From: Paragordius varius
Taxonomy: Eukaryota > Nematomorpha
Direction of reading: 5' to 3'
NCBI GenBank assembly: GCA_964247055.1
Contig: OZ176052.1
Location: forward strand, 3,906,001 to 3,970,000
Length of the DNA stretch: 64,000 nt
How positions within the stretch are numbered: position 1 is the first letter of the stretch; each line of letters starts with the position of its first letter. Both the position numbers and the translations under genes were made by a program. Of this stretch, positions 1-15,133 are shown in pieces. Below the pieces are notes generated by a model, which was not told the DNA's origin, did no database searches, and saw only the letters and a program-made list of their open reading frames with translations.

Positions 1-582
1 AATATTTGTTGACCACCTAGTTTTTGAAATATTGAGAGAAAATATTTGGGCAAATAGATAGTTTTTAATTAATATTTTAATAGTTTACATAACTTATTGA
101 AAATATTCTGTTGAACAATTGCGACATTCATCCTTATCAACATGTGTGGTCACTTAATTTTTGGGCGAGACAAACGTTAATATACAATCATGACGCCGAA
201 ATTATAAATAGATTGCGATGTTAAAGGTACAAAATATGTATTAACGTTTTTTTATCATACATCAACGATGGTATTTTTTTAAAGTATACCTTAGCGCCGA
301 ATATAGCATATCTTTTATTAAAACACACTCAAATTTTTACTTTTTTTAGAATATTTCATTCCGTAATTTCTAATTTCGTATACGCAACCCATATATTTAT
401 TATTTCATGAACATTTATTGGATTATTTGAGAGATATTAATTTTAAAAATAAAAAAACTCATAAATTAACAAATTTTTTGCAAATTTTCAATATGGGTTG
501 GTAAAATTACAAAAGTATTAATTTTCACATATCAAAAGTTTTGAATTAGGGTTTGAATGGTTGCTTCTTGCATATCTTATCC

Positions 583-3500
583 TCAACCTAAATAAAATTT
601 ATATTGGTTAATAAAACAAATTATTCTAAGAGCTAATTTTTATTTATAAACTATACCTCTTGGTGGTGGTCCATCATCTCTACCGCCTCTCCCGCCACCT
701 CTACCACCATTTCTTCCATTATTGCCCCGCCCTAAAAATAGATACGATTTTTCAAAGTTAAGAGATATGGATCTGAATTTAATCTATGGTTTTAATTATG
801 CTTCTTTAAAATATTCTTGAATGTAAAATAGTTTGCATTAGATAGCTAAATGTATATTCTTGCGGATTTTTTTGTATAAAAAAGTAATAGATTCCAAAAT
901 TTTTATGTCATTGTTAATTTAATTATAAACAATTTGTCACCGCTGGTATCGAAAATTGTATATTTAAAACGATTCTTAAAAATTATAAATCAACTTCGAT
1001 TCTAATTTTTTTATTTAACTAAATCATAGGTTATGGAAGCGGTTTCTAAATATGTTTATAATGTAATTGATTGTGACTAAGCACTTTTAATCCGGTTCCA
1101 AAACCGGTTAAAATAGAGCATAGGATAACTTAAATATCGAAATATCAGAAATTCAAAGAATGCGATCGTTTTTACTTAAATAAATTTTATAAGAGTGACT
1201 ATTATTTATATTTACGATCATCCGTAAAAAGTTCAATTTATGATTATTAACATAAATTATAAACAAAATATGTCGTTGCTAAATAATGCTTTGATTGTTA
1301 CAAATTAGTTTTGATAACATTTGAATCTATGTAAGAAAAAATTCCAAAAGTTTGATATGATTAAAACATCATCCATAGCGCAATTTTTAATACGCCTAAA
1401 TGTAATAATTAACTATCTAATTTATATTGCTATGAAATTGTTGTCAGTTTTACAAAATAAGATGCCGACATAATTAGATTTTTTTGATACTTGTCGTTTC
1501 AAATTTTTATATAAATAAAAGATATATTTATTTATATAAGTATAATATCGATAAATTGCATTATTTTTCAGAAATTATTAATTATATTGATATTAGAGAC
1601 AGCCAATTTTTTCAAATTAAAATTAATTATACAAATATTAAATAATTTTAAAGTGATTTTTCTAAGAGACCATCTCTTTTATGGGGATTACGATATTGAT
1701 TTGCTTAGTTTATTCAGAATTTTTTCTTTAATAGATTTGTAAATTTCTTTATTATATTTTTGATCGAAATAGGCAATATAAATTATTGGCAAATTATTCT
1801 TAAATTTTTTATTTTTACTGATGTTTACATAAAAATATTTATATTATAATGAATATTTGGTAATATAAATTATTTTACCTGATCTTGGGTTTGGGTTTCC
1901 TCCTCCAATTCCTATTTTAAGAAACAATTATAAAATTATAAGTAAAATTTTTTTGCCCTAAATAAATTCTTATGAGTAATATATTTATCCTGCTTAATAT
2001 CTATTTATTATTCAGTGAAATTATATTAATTTTTTGTGAATTTTATCATTTTAGTAAAGACCTACGATTACTATCGGGCTATCTAGAATATAAAACGAGA
2101 TTCTATAATAATAGTCATTATTGATGTGGAGCCCTTATAAATTGTTAAATTTATTAACTCATGATGCCAATTTTTCAAGCACATAAGGGTCATAACAAAA
2201 AGTTTCGGTCAACATTATTAATTATAAAACAAATCTATTATATAAATTTTGGAGTATACCTCCTGGATCTCTGATTGGGCCCCCCAAAATCGGAACTCTA
2301 ATCGGACCCCCCAAAATTGAACTTCCCGGAATCGGGCCTCCAGGAATAGGACCTCCTATGCCTATAATTTAAAAATATTTCTATTATAAAGCAAATAATT
2401 ACAGTATACATTTTAATAGTTGCTTATTTCACATTATAGTAGGGCAATTGGAACACAGTAGTGTATGGATAGAAGAAAGGAAAAATATGTTTATTTAACA
2501 TTTAGTTTTTTTCATACACTACTGTGTTGCAAATTGGCCTACTATAGTGTGCTATAAGCAACCATTAAAATGCATACTGTAATTATGGACAATGTATTCA
2601 AAACTCTACTATTTTACAAACCAATAATAATATGAATAAGCCAGCATAAATGTGCATACTGTAATACTTCATTAGCAAAATTGAGATATTTTAGACGCTC
2701 TAAACTATTAATATCAAAGGCAATTAAATACCCGGAATCGGATTAGCTCCTGGAATTAAATTCGAGACTCCTCCAATCACACCTATATAGAGATAAAATT
2801 ATTAAAAAAATATATAGACTTGCTGTTTACCGGTTTAGTGTATTTTCAAAGAAGATTTTTTGGTAGATCAAAATTTAGAATATTTTTTGCTAAAAACGTT
2901 TTTTCGTACTAAAAATATTTGATACATTAGTGAAACTTTCATCTTATATCTATAAATTAAGCCTGTATGGTTAATTTGATAAAATAAATCAAGTGAGTAA
3001 TAATTAATTTTCATGATGTTTGGTTTTAAACTGTAAAAACTCTGCTGTAGTAGTAATTTGAAGCTATAGTTTTTATCAACAAAAATGTTAAATAATTATT
3101 AACTAAACCAAATATGAAATTAACTGTTCAAATTGGTTCTAATAGTGTCAAACATATCAAAAGCGTCAGAAATATATTAAAAATAGGTTTCGTAGCTATA
3201 TTTTATATATATTTTAATTCTATGTATGTTTTTTTTAAAGTTTTTGATTGCTATTTTTATGAGCGGTCACACTCCTGATACATTTATAATGGGTTTAGCC
3301 ATTTAAGTGTTATTTAAAGTATATACCAACTCATTGTGATAAGAAGTTTTTAATATGTAATATTAAGATATACCAGATATTTGGTTGGTTAATCCGGACA
3401 AATCTATAACACCATAAACAAATAAACAATTTATTATCTATAATTAACTAGTTTAATTCCTAATTGTCATATTTTATTAAATAGTTGGTATATAAAAATT

Positions 3501-5286
3501 TAAAGTCCCCATAATCTTATATCAAAGTTATCAAATAACTACATGAGTTATCGATTATGATTGCGCTAACTCCATATTAGCGAAATAATCGAAATCTAAA
3601 CAGCTGCTGATCACTATTACGGCTTAAACTTTCAATAATATGGCGCTAAGCATTTAAACAAGAAAATGAATAAGGTGAAACTAAAAGCTTCATTAATTTT
3701 TTGATTTCACACGCGTTATTAAAAAAAATTGGTAAGATAAAATTCAGACTATAAAACATTTGTATTCGATTTGCCCAATTTATTTAATTTAGTCCTGGTA
3801 TTGTAATAAGGGAAATATTAAATTTTATAAGGATAATTATATTAATTTTCAAATATGTTCTAATTTAATAGATTCTGTATTTCTTTTATAATATTTAAAA
3901 TTTAGAAAATTATTCACTTAATGTAGAGCCTGATTTTAGATAAACTAAAAAACATAAGGTATGTTTAAATCCCATATTACAAAATCGTTTTTTATATTTT
4001 TTAATATAATTTTGTCAGAATTTTTTTAGATTTTAGAAAGTCTGAATTTCAGAAGAGTTAAATGGAAGGTATTTTAATTGCTATTGATATATTACAGATA
4101 TATGGTAATGTGAATATATTTTAGTTTATAATATCTGATAATCAGCTGATTGCACAAACCATTAGTATCCCAATAGATATAAAAAGCCCCAAAAAATATA
4201 ATTTTCAAAAAATAAATAAAAATATGGTAAAATTTTGTAATAGTTACCCGGGATAAGATTGGAGCCTGGATATTTTATATAACATATATGATACAATAAA
4301 TAAAATTTAACAGAAAAAATATCAATCAACATTTTTCAAAGATAATACTAATAATTCAAAATTATTAGCATAAAACAATTAACAGTGTAAATATTTTTTC
4401 TTTTGACTGTTTGTAAACTGAGTATATCAATTCAAATAATAAAAATTTGGTAAAAATAATAATAATTATAACCCAGAGATAAGAGATTCCCGCCACTAGC
4501 ACCACCACCTAATATTAGTAAGATTATGTAAAATAATATTATTGCTAAAACATTGTTTGCATTTTTATAAATTTATTTACAAATACTCTTATTGAAAATT
4601 TTTTTAATATCGCTTTCTATCTTATCATATGACTGTGATGATCAAATTAAGATATAATAAATAAAAATTTTTACGCTTTTCGGAAAAAAATTATTAAAAA
4701 TTAAGATTTAGTCATGAATACGGTTCCTATTTACTGATATATCTTTAGCATATTAATACAAAATTTATAAACCTAAAAATCAATAATACTGATCAATGTG
4801 TTGGTGATTTTCAATTGACATTTAATAAACATTTAACAAAATGTCCATTTACTTATATTTACACTATTAATTTAACTTTTTATAAGCTAATGAAAAACAT
4901 TAACTTTTTTCATATTATAAATTTTTTTGCATTAAAAAATACTAAAATTAGATGCTAAAATTGGAAATAATACCACCAATATTGGGGATTCCTGCCAATG
5001 GATTGCTAATTCCGGAGCCCAAACCGCCCAATCCGCCCAGACCACCCAAGCCTCCAAGACCGCCTAGCCCACCTACTAAAAAAATTAAAATTTATTTTTT
5101 GCCTTTATAAAACATTGTTTATAAACCAAACTTATTCTTAACGGTAAATAGCTAAGAATTATCATTTAAATTATAGGGTAAGTAGTTTTAAATAATGATC
5201 ACAGATAAATAAAATTTACTTTGGCACATGGATAATCCTATCAGGATGGCACAAATCACTAAGTTATGGGTAATCTTAGAATACAT
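583..5286 (-). CDS. Secreted glycine-rich protein encoded by symmetric microexons (MEG-like)
   Basis: Not a recognised protein. Exons on the minus strand: 5286-5220, 5075-4974 (or from 5072), 4508-4473, 4265-4248, 2782-2732, 2361-2260, 1911-1879, 731-657, 587-583. All introns are GT-AG and every internal exon starts and ends in phase 1, with lengths 102, 36, 18, 51, 102, 33 and 75 bp. The model gives about 162 residues. Exon 1 encodes a clear signal peptide (MYSKITHNLV then ICAILIGLSMCQ). The mature part is low complexity: six GGL units, then repeated NLIPG and GPIPG motifs, then an RGG-rich tail (GRGNNGRNGG...) ending PPPRG and stop. Signal peptide plus a string of symmetric small exons is the architecture of helminth micro-exon genes (MEGs). 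The homology is not shown, only the design. The terminal 5-bp exon (Gly-stop) is the weakest part. Extra candidate microexons lie at 3403-3374 and 2082-2062. Confidence 0.72.
2397..2590. mobile_element. Palindromic MITE in an intron of the microexon gene
   Basis: Two arms of about 80 bp form an imperfect inverted repeat around a short AT-rich loop. The left arm reads ACAGTATACATTTTAATAG... and the reverse complement of the right arm reads ACAGTATGCATTTTAATGG.... The inner arms match as AACACAGTAGTGTATG. No coding capacity. It lies between two glycine-rich microexons. Confidence 0.7.
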
Positions 5287-8200
5287 TTTTTTGCAAAGAA
5301 ATTTTTTAAAAATGAATTAAAAGTTTTTCTTTTATACTTTTTTTCACGACATTAAAATTATTTTTAAATCAAACTCATCAATAACAAATAATCGCTTTGC
5401 CGGAACACATTTCAAATGTCAGGTTCAACCGCAGTAATATATACATATATATTTATTCAAAGTTTTCTACAAAAAGTTATAAATAAAATGTCTGCTTTGA
5501 CATGCAAACCACGCTCTGAAATACTAAAGACTTTTATCTTTATTTGCATACATAATGACATTCAGATTTTGCCAAAAAATTGACAACGGTATCTAAAATA
5601 TGATGATATGATATCAATGGCATATGTATCATCTTTTTTAGTTACATGCAGCATTTTTGTTTTTTACCTGTGTCAAAATTGATGACATTTTTGACAAGAT
5701 AATATATTTGTTTTGACATCTAAACAAACTCCTGTCAAAACTTCTTGATTTAAATAAATATAAAATGATTAAAAATTTGACATATGTTTTTAGTTTAGAC
5801 CTAACAATCAAAACATAAGAGGTGATGCGAGTTTTTTTCCAAAGGGTAATCTTGGTGCATCTGACGCCGAATGCTTTTTTAGGATAAAAAGCTAATGGAA
5901 TAAAACTTTATCTGTTAGGTATAAGGCTTAAAATATTACAAAATAATAGCGAAAGTATAGAAATATAAAAGTTTAGGGGTGGGCCTTGGGATTAATTGGT
6001 TCAAAAATCATTATTAAAATTTTTAAATCGCCAATCTTAGCTTTTAAGATAGGTTAGCCTTATATTGTCACTTAGCTAGGTCATGAACATGGCCCTTTTA
6101 ATAAAAAAATCCCTGTAACCCAAAATTAGGAATAAGTTAATGCAGCTTCCTGCGCGTTAAAGTATAAGCGGCTTATTTATTAAGTTGTGTCTACTGGCAC
6201 AAAAGGGTACTCCATAATCAACTTTTTATCTTTAGTTAATAGTTAACAGCAATTAAAATGAACAGGATATTTGTTTTAGAGTAATCAATTTTTTATCTAA
6301 AAGTCTTAAATAAATACTTTTTTATGAACTGTAATTAATGGATGGCAATGACTACTTTTACCCCAAAGATGATACAACTGTATTTTTTAAATGGTTTGGA
6401 CTGCTAATTTCAAACTTGTACTGTCAATATTTATAATAGTTTTAAGCTTTTAAGATCAATTTAAAGTAAAGAATATTTGTATGATTGTTTTGATTCCATA
6501 GAACTACTCAAAATTTATTGCCAAGCCTGAGAATGATCCAAAGGTTCTCTTCTTGCATAATTACCTCTGAAAAAAGCCCTTCTGAAAAATTTTATTGGTG
6601 CAAAAGCTTATTGGATAAGACTTTGGTCTTAAATTGTATTTTACAAATTATAAAAAGATTCCTTAAATAAATAATATCATGGGAAATTTTTAACGGTAAT
6701 CTAAATTCGTATCATTTTGTTTTTTTGTTTGCAATCATTTTGGCTTTGAGTGAAGGCAAAACCTTACCCATTAGAAATCATTTATTGCTTATCAGTGAAA
6801 TTTTTCTAAAAATGCCGGGCTTTTAGGCCCAGGTACACCACCCATAAGATAAATTGATGCATGTTCTCATACAAATATAAAATTTTAATAGACATATTAA
6901 AAATCACTGTTCCGAACCCCAATTGGTACGGTTCCACCATTAGAAACAGTTTAATCAAATGCGTCCAGTTTTGCAAATTTTCGAATACATTATTTTTCCA
7001 TCAAATGGTTCAAATTGGGTTTCACTATTTAGAATCTAGAATGACCTATTATTTCGATACAATGAGGATTAGATGTCACAAAGAGTATATAAACTATTAA
7101 GCCAGTTTTTATGCTGATTATCCTAAAATCAAATCACATGATTCAAATAAAATAGCAGAAAAAAAATATAAAAATAAGTTAGGTAACCAAAAATTCAAAA
7201 AAATAGAAAGTAATTTAAAAATTTATTTTTTTCCGTTTAGAATCTCGGTTATATTTCCAAAAACGCTTGCGGAAACGTTTTAGATAATTATTTATTTGGT
7301 TCCAAAGTATCAAATACCTAAGTAAGCCTTATCATTTTTGTCTACATCTTACCTTACATTATAAGGCCACTTTAGAAAATAATAGTGATGACAACAGATC
7401 TATTTATCTTTGTTTATCTTGAGATCACAATTAAACATTACATATTATTTCAGTTAGATTTATTTTTTGTTAGCAGATTAATGTCGGTTGTAAATCTTAT
7501 TTTTTTGTTCAGATATCCTTATTGTATTACATAGCGCCCAAAATCGGTGGGTATAAAAAACTCGCGGGCTGCGTATTTACTACCCTTGCTTTACATCAAT
7601 CAAATCATAAAATATGATATATACATTCAGCGGCTTTAACCCTTTATCAAAAATCAGTGATGTTTTAAAGACTTAAGTATAATGGATATAAATATTCACA
7701 TAATATTTTAAAGCGGAAAAGGATGTTAAATAAGCATTTAATTAAGATTGTAATTGGATTTTTGCATATATTAAATAAATTAAAATCTTCACGGACTGAT
7801 CAAAATGTCGCGAAGAGCCGCATGCAGTTATTAATATTCGAAAATTTATCAACCTATACAAATAAATGTTATTAATAAAGGGTAAATTAAAATTAAATTA
7901 TTTATTTTTGCAGTAAAATAATAAGTTTTTTCATCTGAACGTCAATGTATATATCTGCTAAATCATTCGTGTAATAGGATAAATTACGCAAATATTGAAT
8001 ATTAGACAATTTGTCTAATACACCTTGAATCGTAATACTTGAGAATTATAGAATTCTCTATATTATACTGATTTGATCTAAATATCAAATTATTTTTAGT
8101 GAATAAATGGCTTAATGTTATAATTTTGTTTATAAATAAAATCTAATCATTGCAAAACAAACACATGATATTTTATTAAAACATATAAAATATCCAAAAT

Positions 8201-11200
8201 ACATGGAATTAGACTAAATAATTGTGAATTTTTCAAAGTTTGAAAAAAGATTTGATTTTATATGCCAAATATTCAAGAATCTATATCAATGTAAGTAATT
8301 TCATTAAAAATATCCTTTCAATGTTTTAAAGAGTAATGAAAGTCAGTATAGTTTGTAAGATGAGTTAAGCTTAAGTCAATTCATTATAATTTATTAAAAG
8401 TAACCCCTATGATCTTTTAATTTATTTATTGTAAATTTAATCATTATCAAATTCTCCACAAATAAAACAGCTACATTTTTTTAATTAAATTTATTTGTTG
8501 TTAATAATATAATACATATATATATATATATATATATTCTATGTTTAATGTCTGATTTATATATTTATCGTTGGTTGCTATATATAGCTTTATTTTAATT
8601 TCCATTTCAAAGAAATTCTTAAGATTGGTTAATCTTAAGAAATATTTTTTTCTAATTTCAAATAAATTTATTAAAGCCTTAGCATGGTAAAAAAATTTGT
8701 TATCCGATTACATATTAATATATGTCTTTTTATGAATAATATCACACTTATATGGTATCTTAAAAGGATTTAAGGTACAAAATTCTATGGAAAAAACATA
8801 TAAATTTAACAAGTTTAACAAACGTTCAAATATTAAATATAATGATCTCTAAGCAGTTACAAAATACATGATACAATCGATTAAAATATCACTATTGTTT
8901 AGAATTTAATTCTGTTTCTAACTTTATAACAATTAGTGCTAAATGAAGACACATGAGCGGTTTTTTCCAAAAATTATGATAACATTTTCAGGATTAAATA
9001 ATTATAGATTACACAAAGAGGGGAATATTTATCATTCCTTAATCAACCTAATCCTTATCAGTACCCAAATTCTTTGACATCTCTTCCTTAATAAATTGTT
9101 TTATAATTATATTACTACAAATTTTTTGTAAACCAATGTGATATGTTAGGATAAGTATAATATATGATCATTTACCATATACAATAAAGTAAAACCAAAT
9201 AATTTCTTATTTTTTTCAGTTTCTAATATTATTATTTGTCGTAAAGTCTATTGGATTTGAACTCCTTCCTAATAAATTCAATTTCATTCCATTCCATATA
9301 TAGACGTGGGGACGCATTGTGATGAGTTGTGTTATATGTTGTGGTCATAATATGATAAATGTTTAATAAATAAAAATAAAATAAAATAAAAAGAAAAGAA
9401 AAAAATTAATAAATTAATGCGTTTAACTACTAAGATGAACTGCTCCTTAAGATGTCTCTCTGATATACATGAAAAGGATGATTTTTGTGGTATTTTGTTT
9501 TTTTTTCGTCCAAAAAGATACAGGTTTTAACCACAAAAAATGTTATTGTTAAAATTTTAAAATTCGTTTATAAGTTATTATTGATGATTCCCATTATATA
9601 TATATATATGATATATATATTTAGATATATAGATCTGCTAATGGGAAGAAAATTGTGAAATTTTACTATATTTAATCAAATCATAATATTATCAAAATTA
9701 ATAAAAAAAATAATATATACGCATGTTTTTGACATATTTCAGACTAACCAAGGATCTCTAACTCATCCTTTCATTATTTTATCTCATCACTGTATAATAA
9801 CATTATATAATGATAAAAAAGGGAAACCTCAAAATTTAATCAATTTTCATATTTTTTTCTCTCGTTCTATCCTTTATTAAAGTTAAGTGATGAAAGTTCT
9901 CCAAGCTTGTAGCTAACTAACCACAAGCTTAAATTATTAATACATTTTTAATAAAATTAATTTAATATATGGCTAAAAATGAAAAAATGGAATATTATAT
10001 ATATATGTGAAAAGTTTATCAATTTTGAGAGTTGAGATATGTATGTATGTGTGTGTATATGTTGAAATTATATTAGGTTAACCAATAAAATATGGAAAAA
10101 GTATCTGAAAAAAAACCAAATGTGATGTCTATTAAATTTTGGTGGTGTTGTCTCAAAAGGTTAAAATATCATAAAAACATGAATGAGATTTAAAAAATAT
10201 TATTTTATTAATTTATTCTCTAAAAAATGAAATATTTTAGTATTTTTATTTTGAAAAAGTATTTTTAGAAATATTTTATTTACCTTTAGCTAGAATCTCC
10301 CATATATATACATATATTATTTTTGAAATCAATCCATAAACTGTAAAATCCAATAAATCGACCCTAAGATATTGTCCCCGAAATGAATCCATCGTTTTAA
10401 AGTATGACAGATAAATGTGAAAATAAAAATTATATAAAAAATATAAAAAATAGAATATGTCACTAATACATACAATATTCTCTCCTGTTTATATCCTTGC
10501 ATATTCAATTACTTCGTTATAACAAAAATTATAATAATAACAATATTATGAGTATCCTACACTATAAACTGTGAGAGATAATGCAAAAATCCTTGCTTCT
10601 TGTATGCATAACTAACTCTCAAAATCATTTATAATATGGTGTTATTAGAATGGTAACGACTCATTCTGCATTTAAATGAGGTAACTATTTAGTACAATAT
10701 ATATTTAGATAGATACATAAAATATCATCATTATCGAATATCATGGTATGTTCAAGTTAAATGTCGTTTGAGAATAGCAAGGCTTATTAAAGTCTCTTTC
10801 AGTGATATTTAATTGATAAGTTAATGGCTTTTTCCGCAGCATTTCGAAATCATTTAATTTATACTTTATAAGTTCTTTTGATTGGTAAAATACAATTAGG
10901 ATAATAATCGGAAAATAAAATTTACTATTGAAATTTTTATAAACCCCATTTTATAAATGTGTTAATATACAAAATGTATAACGGTTGAATTACTAAATGG
11001 GTTCAAATTAATAAAAATTATGAATTTCTGATGCTTTTGAATTAATCCAAGCGATCAATACGATTAAAAATAATTTATAACAAAAATACAAATATATAGA
11101 ATAGGCTTTTTAGGTAGGAATTAAATTAAAACTCATGAATTGAACACTCGTTTAAACGGTTGATATGACGGAATGGTTGGTGGTAGATTCTAAGTCTAAA

Positions 11201-13993
11201 TAAAAAGAATTTTGGGAATTATAAGGCCCACACCCTTAATTCTTTTATTTTAAGCTTCATAAAAAACGATTTCTTACTCCCTGATCTAATAATCTACAGA
11301 TAATTATTTCGACCATATTCTTCGAATTCATTCGCTTAAAATAATATAATCAATAGGCTGAGCGTAAATCCAAAAAAGCCGCCCTAAAAGATGGTGGCTA
11401 GATATTCTCAAAGCCTTACTCCTCCTTAAATGATTCGGAATTGCCATGATCGTTCAAAATGGAAACAAAATCTTTAACAAAAGCAAAAAAATTCCTGCGC
11501 AAATAGCCTATAACCAATACACATAGTAGAAGATTAAAATTTTCAACCCTTTAAAGTTTAGGGTGTCTGTCTAACGCCATATGTGCGAAATGAATGCATA
11601 GAAAAGATTAAGCATACGAAGTATCGTCACTACTTGATGATTTTTGAACAATAGTCGGTTTGGACGCTAAGCTTTTATATGTAATGCCAATTGTATATAT
11701 AATATATTTATTAATATATTGAAATTTAGCTTTATTCTTATAAATATATAAAGTTGTAGGATATAGTGATGATAATCTTGTGTATTTTGGATTTTTCCGA
11801 TTTAATTAAAAGGCATTTAACCAAATATATACTAGTACCGTAATAAATTAATATCCATACAAATATCAATAACTATTTAGACAAGAATGTTATTTATCAT
11901 TAGTCGACAACTATAAAAAAATATTGAATTTCGCGAACCCATAGTATATTAATAATGACATAGTTAAAACCCTTTGAATATCCATGAAATCACATCTTGG
12001 TTCTTATTTAAGAAGCAATTGACTTCGTTGGATCAAGTCTTCGAAATTCTCTGATTCCAATTCTAAAATTTTAGGAATGATTTTTGTTTCTATATTTTGA
12101 GATGCAATTTAAACCCTTGAGGAATTAGTCAAGTTTTATTAGCCTTAAAGAGGTGGTTCCTAAGAATAGAAGAATACACTAAATATCGTTGCTTAAAATA
12201 CTAAAAATATCTTTGGCAAGGTTTTTATGAAAAGTCACTATATATTATATTATAAAAAATACACATCTTAAATTTTTGATTATACTTTCCTTCCAATCAA
12301 AGAAAACTCTTTGATAGGACCAAAAAAAGATGGTACACAAATATAGTATTAATTTATGTATTTACTAAACCTCAAAATGTTGATTTTGATGGGATATCTA
12401 AGCAATTAAGTTTATGCATCGAAGGACATCCATAAAATAAGTCAAATACACACCTTTAATTTTTAAATTATAGCCGAGCAGCACTAAAATATGCTTGATT
12501 AATGCCCCAATATTTAAGTATGGATAAAGTTGGACAGTGATGAAAGACGATTAAAGAATAAATACAGAATTTGAATTTTTCTGCTGGAAAACGTTTTGAA
12601 CATAACATGTAAGTAAGTATAAAACAATCAACAAATACGACCATAATACCATACCTTTCCTAAATGGGAAAAATAGTAAACTAAAGCTATCGTAATTCGA
12701 AAACGTTATCCGAATTTCTTAGAATAATCAATGATGCTGTAACATAAACGGGTACAGAAAAGATGCCGTGGACTTACTCGCTGGTGTGATTTATAGTTCA
12801 CAAAGTCCTCTCTCCATCCCTTGAAACAAATTATTGAAAAGATACAAGAATGGAGAATGTATTTTAAAAATTAATCAAGGTTGACGACGACCCTAAGTAC
12901 ATCATGAAAAAATACGAGGCTAGCTAAGAACCAATCCAAATTTCAAGTGCAAGATTTGGTACCACTTAAAACTTTTCGGCTGTTGTATAAAACCGCACTG
13001 GTTTTACTTACGAGACGACTCTATTAATTTTTGAAATCTTTTAAACCGGTTACGGTTCCAACATGTTTAAAGACTTGGTTAAATATTTTTCCAATTATTA
13101 TTCAAAAAATAAATCTACGAAAATGATATTTAACATAGTGAAAAATTGTATATTTGTTGAACAATGTTATATTATACAGCCAAAATTGTTAAATATTATC
13201 CATATTTTGTGATTTATTTGCTTTTAAGTAAGTGACCACCAATTGACAGGATTACAGAATTTATCATTTCATGAAGTATGTAATTGCAAAATTAATTTGT
13301 CATGTTAACCAAATTAGATTTTATTGACAGTTTCATATGAAATATATATTGAAATGGTAGTTACTTAATAACTCACAGTCAGGGAGATAACCATCAATCA
13401 CAAAAATAAATATGTTACATATATAAAATTATTTGTAATTAATTTTTTGAATTGCATTATACTAGTAAATAAAATTGAACAATAATTATTTCCATCAACA
13501 AAATTTTTATTAATTCACAAATTTAATTTGCAAAGTTCAGATCGCAATTTTTACAAGCGATGCTTTTCAAGGTTCTTAGAAACTTTAATACGTTTACCGG
13601 TTGTGATTTCTGCATCGATGTAAAAACCAAATTTGCAAAAAAGCCATAAAAAATGTCTTGAAAACGGTTTAGAGATAAAAAAAAATCCCTTTATTATATA
13701 TTGTAAAGTTCTTTTAAGTAAGGGTATTTAACACGCCGGCGGAATGCGGCCTTTACATTTTGTGTGTCCGCGAAAAATCGGGAAATCGTCAATGTGTAAA
13801 ATTTGCTTACAAAATTTTGAAAAAATTGATATTTCTTTAATTTTCACAATGTTAATAATTCAAGTAAAAAATATAAAAACATTTTTTTATATCGCTGATG
13901 CTCATTTTTTACATCTCAGATTTTTAATTAATAGGTTTGTTCGCCGGCCGTTTAAGGTAGATATAAAATGTGTTTTATGCAAAATATATGTAC
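5287..13993. other. Gene-poor AT-rich stretch
   Basis: Upstream flank of the minus-strand microexon gene. I see no ORF with recognisable protein similarity and no chain of spliceable exons. The longest frames are short and AT-driven. Short (TA)n tracts occur near 8515-8537 and 9594-9622. Promoter elements of the microexon gene probably lie just above 5286 but I cannot point to one. A 5' exon of the trachealess-like gene could be hidden here. Confidence 0.5.
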
Positions 13994-14548
13994 TTAACAC
14001 TTAGATATAAAACACATTCATTTCAGTCCTTCAATTCAAATTAAAGTAGTTGGAACCCAAGCCTGTTTAAACATAAATGTATAAATATTAAAGGATTTGA
14101 AAGCATGGCAAAAGTTTGCACCTATATAACATTAATGAACCATAATAAAAAAAATCATTCAAAAATACTTGAGATTATTTATTTTAAGTTAAAACCCAAA
14201 GGTAAAAATTTAGTCAACATGGAATGTGTGCATTAGCTAAATTTAAAAATATTAAAAATAAACCCCTTTTTCTGTTTATATTTATGATGTGATTTAAATA
14301 AAAAATTAGCTCTTAATTTAGTGTTAAAATCAAATAAACACGACATTTTGCAAAAATGATGTAAAATTAAAATGGCGTCGAAGTAGTTTGATATGAAGCT
14401 TTTTTTCAAAGCTAAATTTTATTTCGATATTTCGGCTTTTCTATATAATTTTTTTAGGATAGAAGCATTTTGACCGTTTCTTTCAGTAGTTTTTCAAAAA
14501 TATCAACTTGAATATGGATTATTTAGATACCCTATTTTGAATCGAAAA
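13994..14548. mobile_element. TTAA-flanked MITE, copy A (piggyBac-like family)
   Basis: One of four copies in this window (others at 26485, 33541 and 58016). The full-length form is about 560 bp. It starts TTAACACTT, carries CGATTCAAATTGGGG near that end and finishes with the inverted version CCCCAATTTGAATCG followed by AAGTGTTAA. The internal block AATGGCGTCGAAG is shared with copies B and C. This copy is the most diverged: its right end reads CTATTTTGAATCGAAAA. No ORF of its own. TTAA at both ends suggests a piggyBac-type insertion; that assignment is inference. Confidence 0.65.
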
Positions 14549-15133
14549 TATTTGTATTTAAATACATTTGATCAAAAATTGAGATATAATATTTAAGATC
14601 ATTAAAATATAAAGTGCTTTAATATCGTTAAAAATTATATATTATATCAACTATGCAAAAACAAAAAAATATTTAATTAATTTTTTGGCAAAATATGCGT
14701 TTTTTAAAAAAATTGTTTGAAGTTATAAATAGCATATATTAAAATTCTTATCGCGCTTCTCCGGTATTTTTGCATTTATTTAATATCACCCCCTAGACGG
14801 ATCGACATTCAACTACCACACATCTCAAAATTAAAATTTAATATAAATGCTTTGTGAATTTATTAATATTTTTCGGAATGAAAAATTTATAGCTAATTAT
14901 GCGATTTTTTGATACGGAACACAAAAATGAAACGTCGACTGGTATAATCCAAAATCAAAATCATGATAATCATGATATGACATATATATATGTATATTTA
15001 TTACATATATACTAGAATATTTTTTATAACCCCCCATTTTGTGACCTGTATATAAGTGAGATAAGCGGAATATGAAAAATATATTTTTATAAAATATTTT
15101 ATACATAGCTAAACTCCATAAAACTTCCTAATT

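Noticed and set aside
6861-7100. 79-codon plus-strand ORF
   Set aside because: No family motif, no splice support, AT-driven composition; lies in a gene-poor stretch.
12700-13100. Possible decayed transposon ORF (frame reading NGYRKDAVDLLAGVIYSS)
   Set aside because: The open piece is short and no conserved retroelement or transposase block could be matched.
13744-14004. 86-codon plus-strand ORF, partly overlapping MITE copy A
   Set aside because: Runs into the transposon end and has no recognisable protein features.
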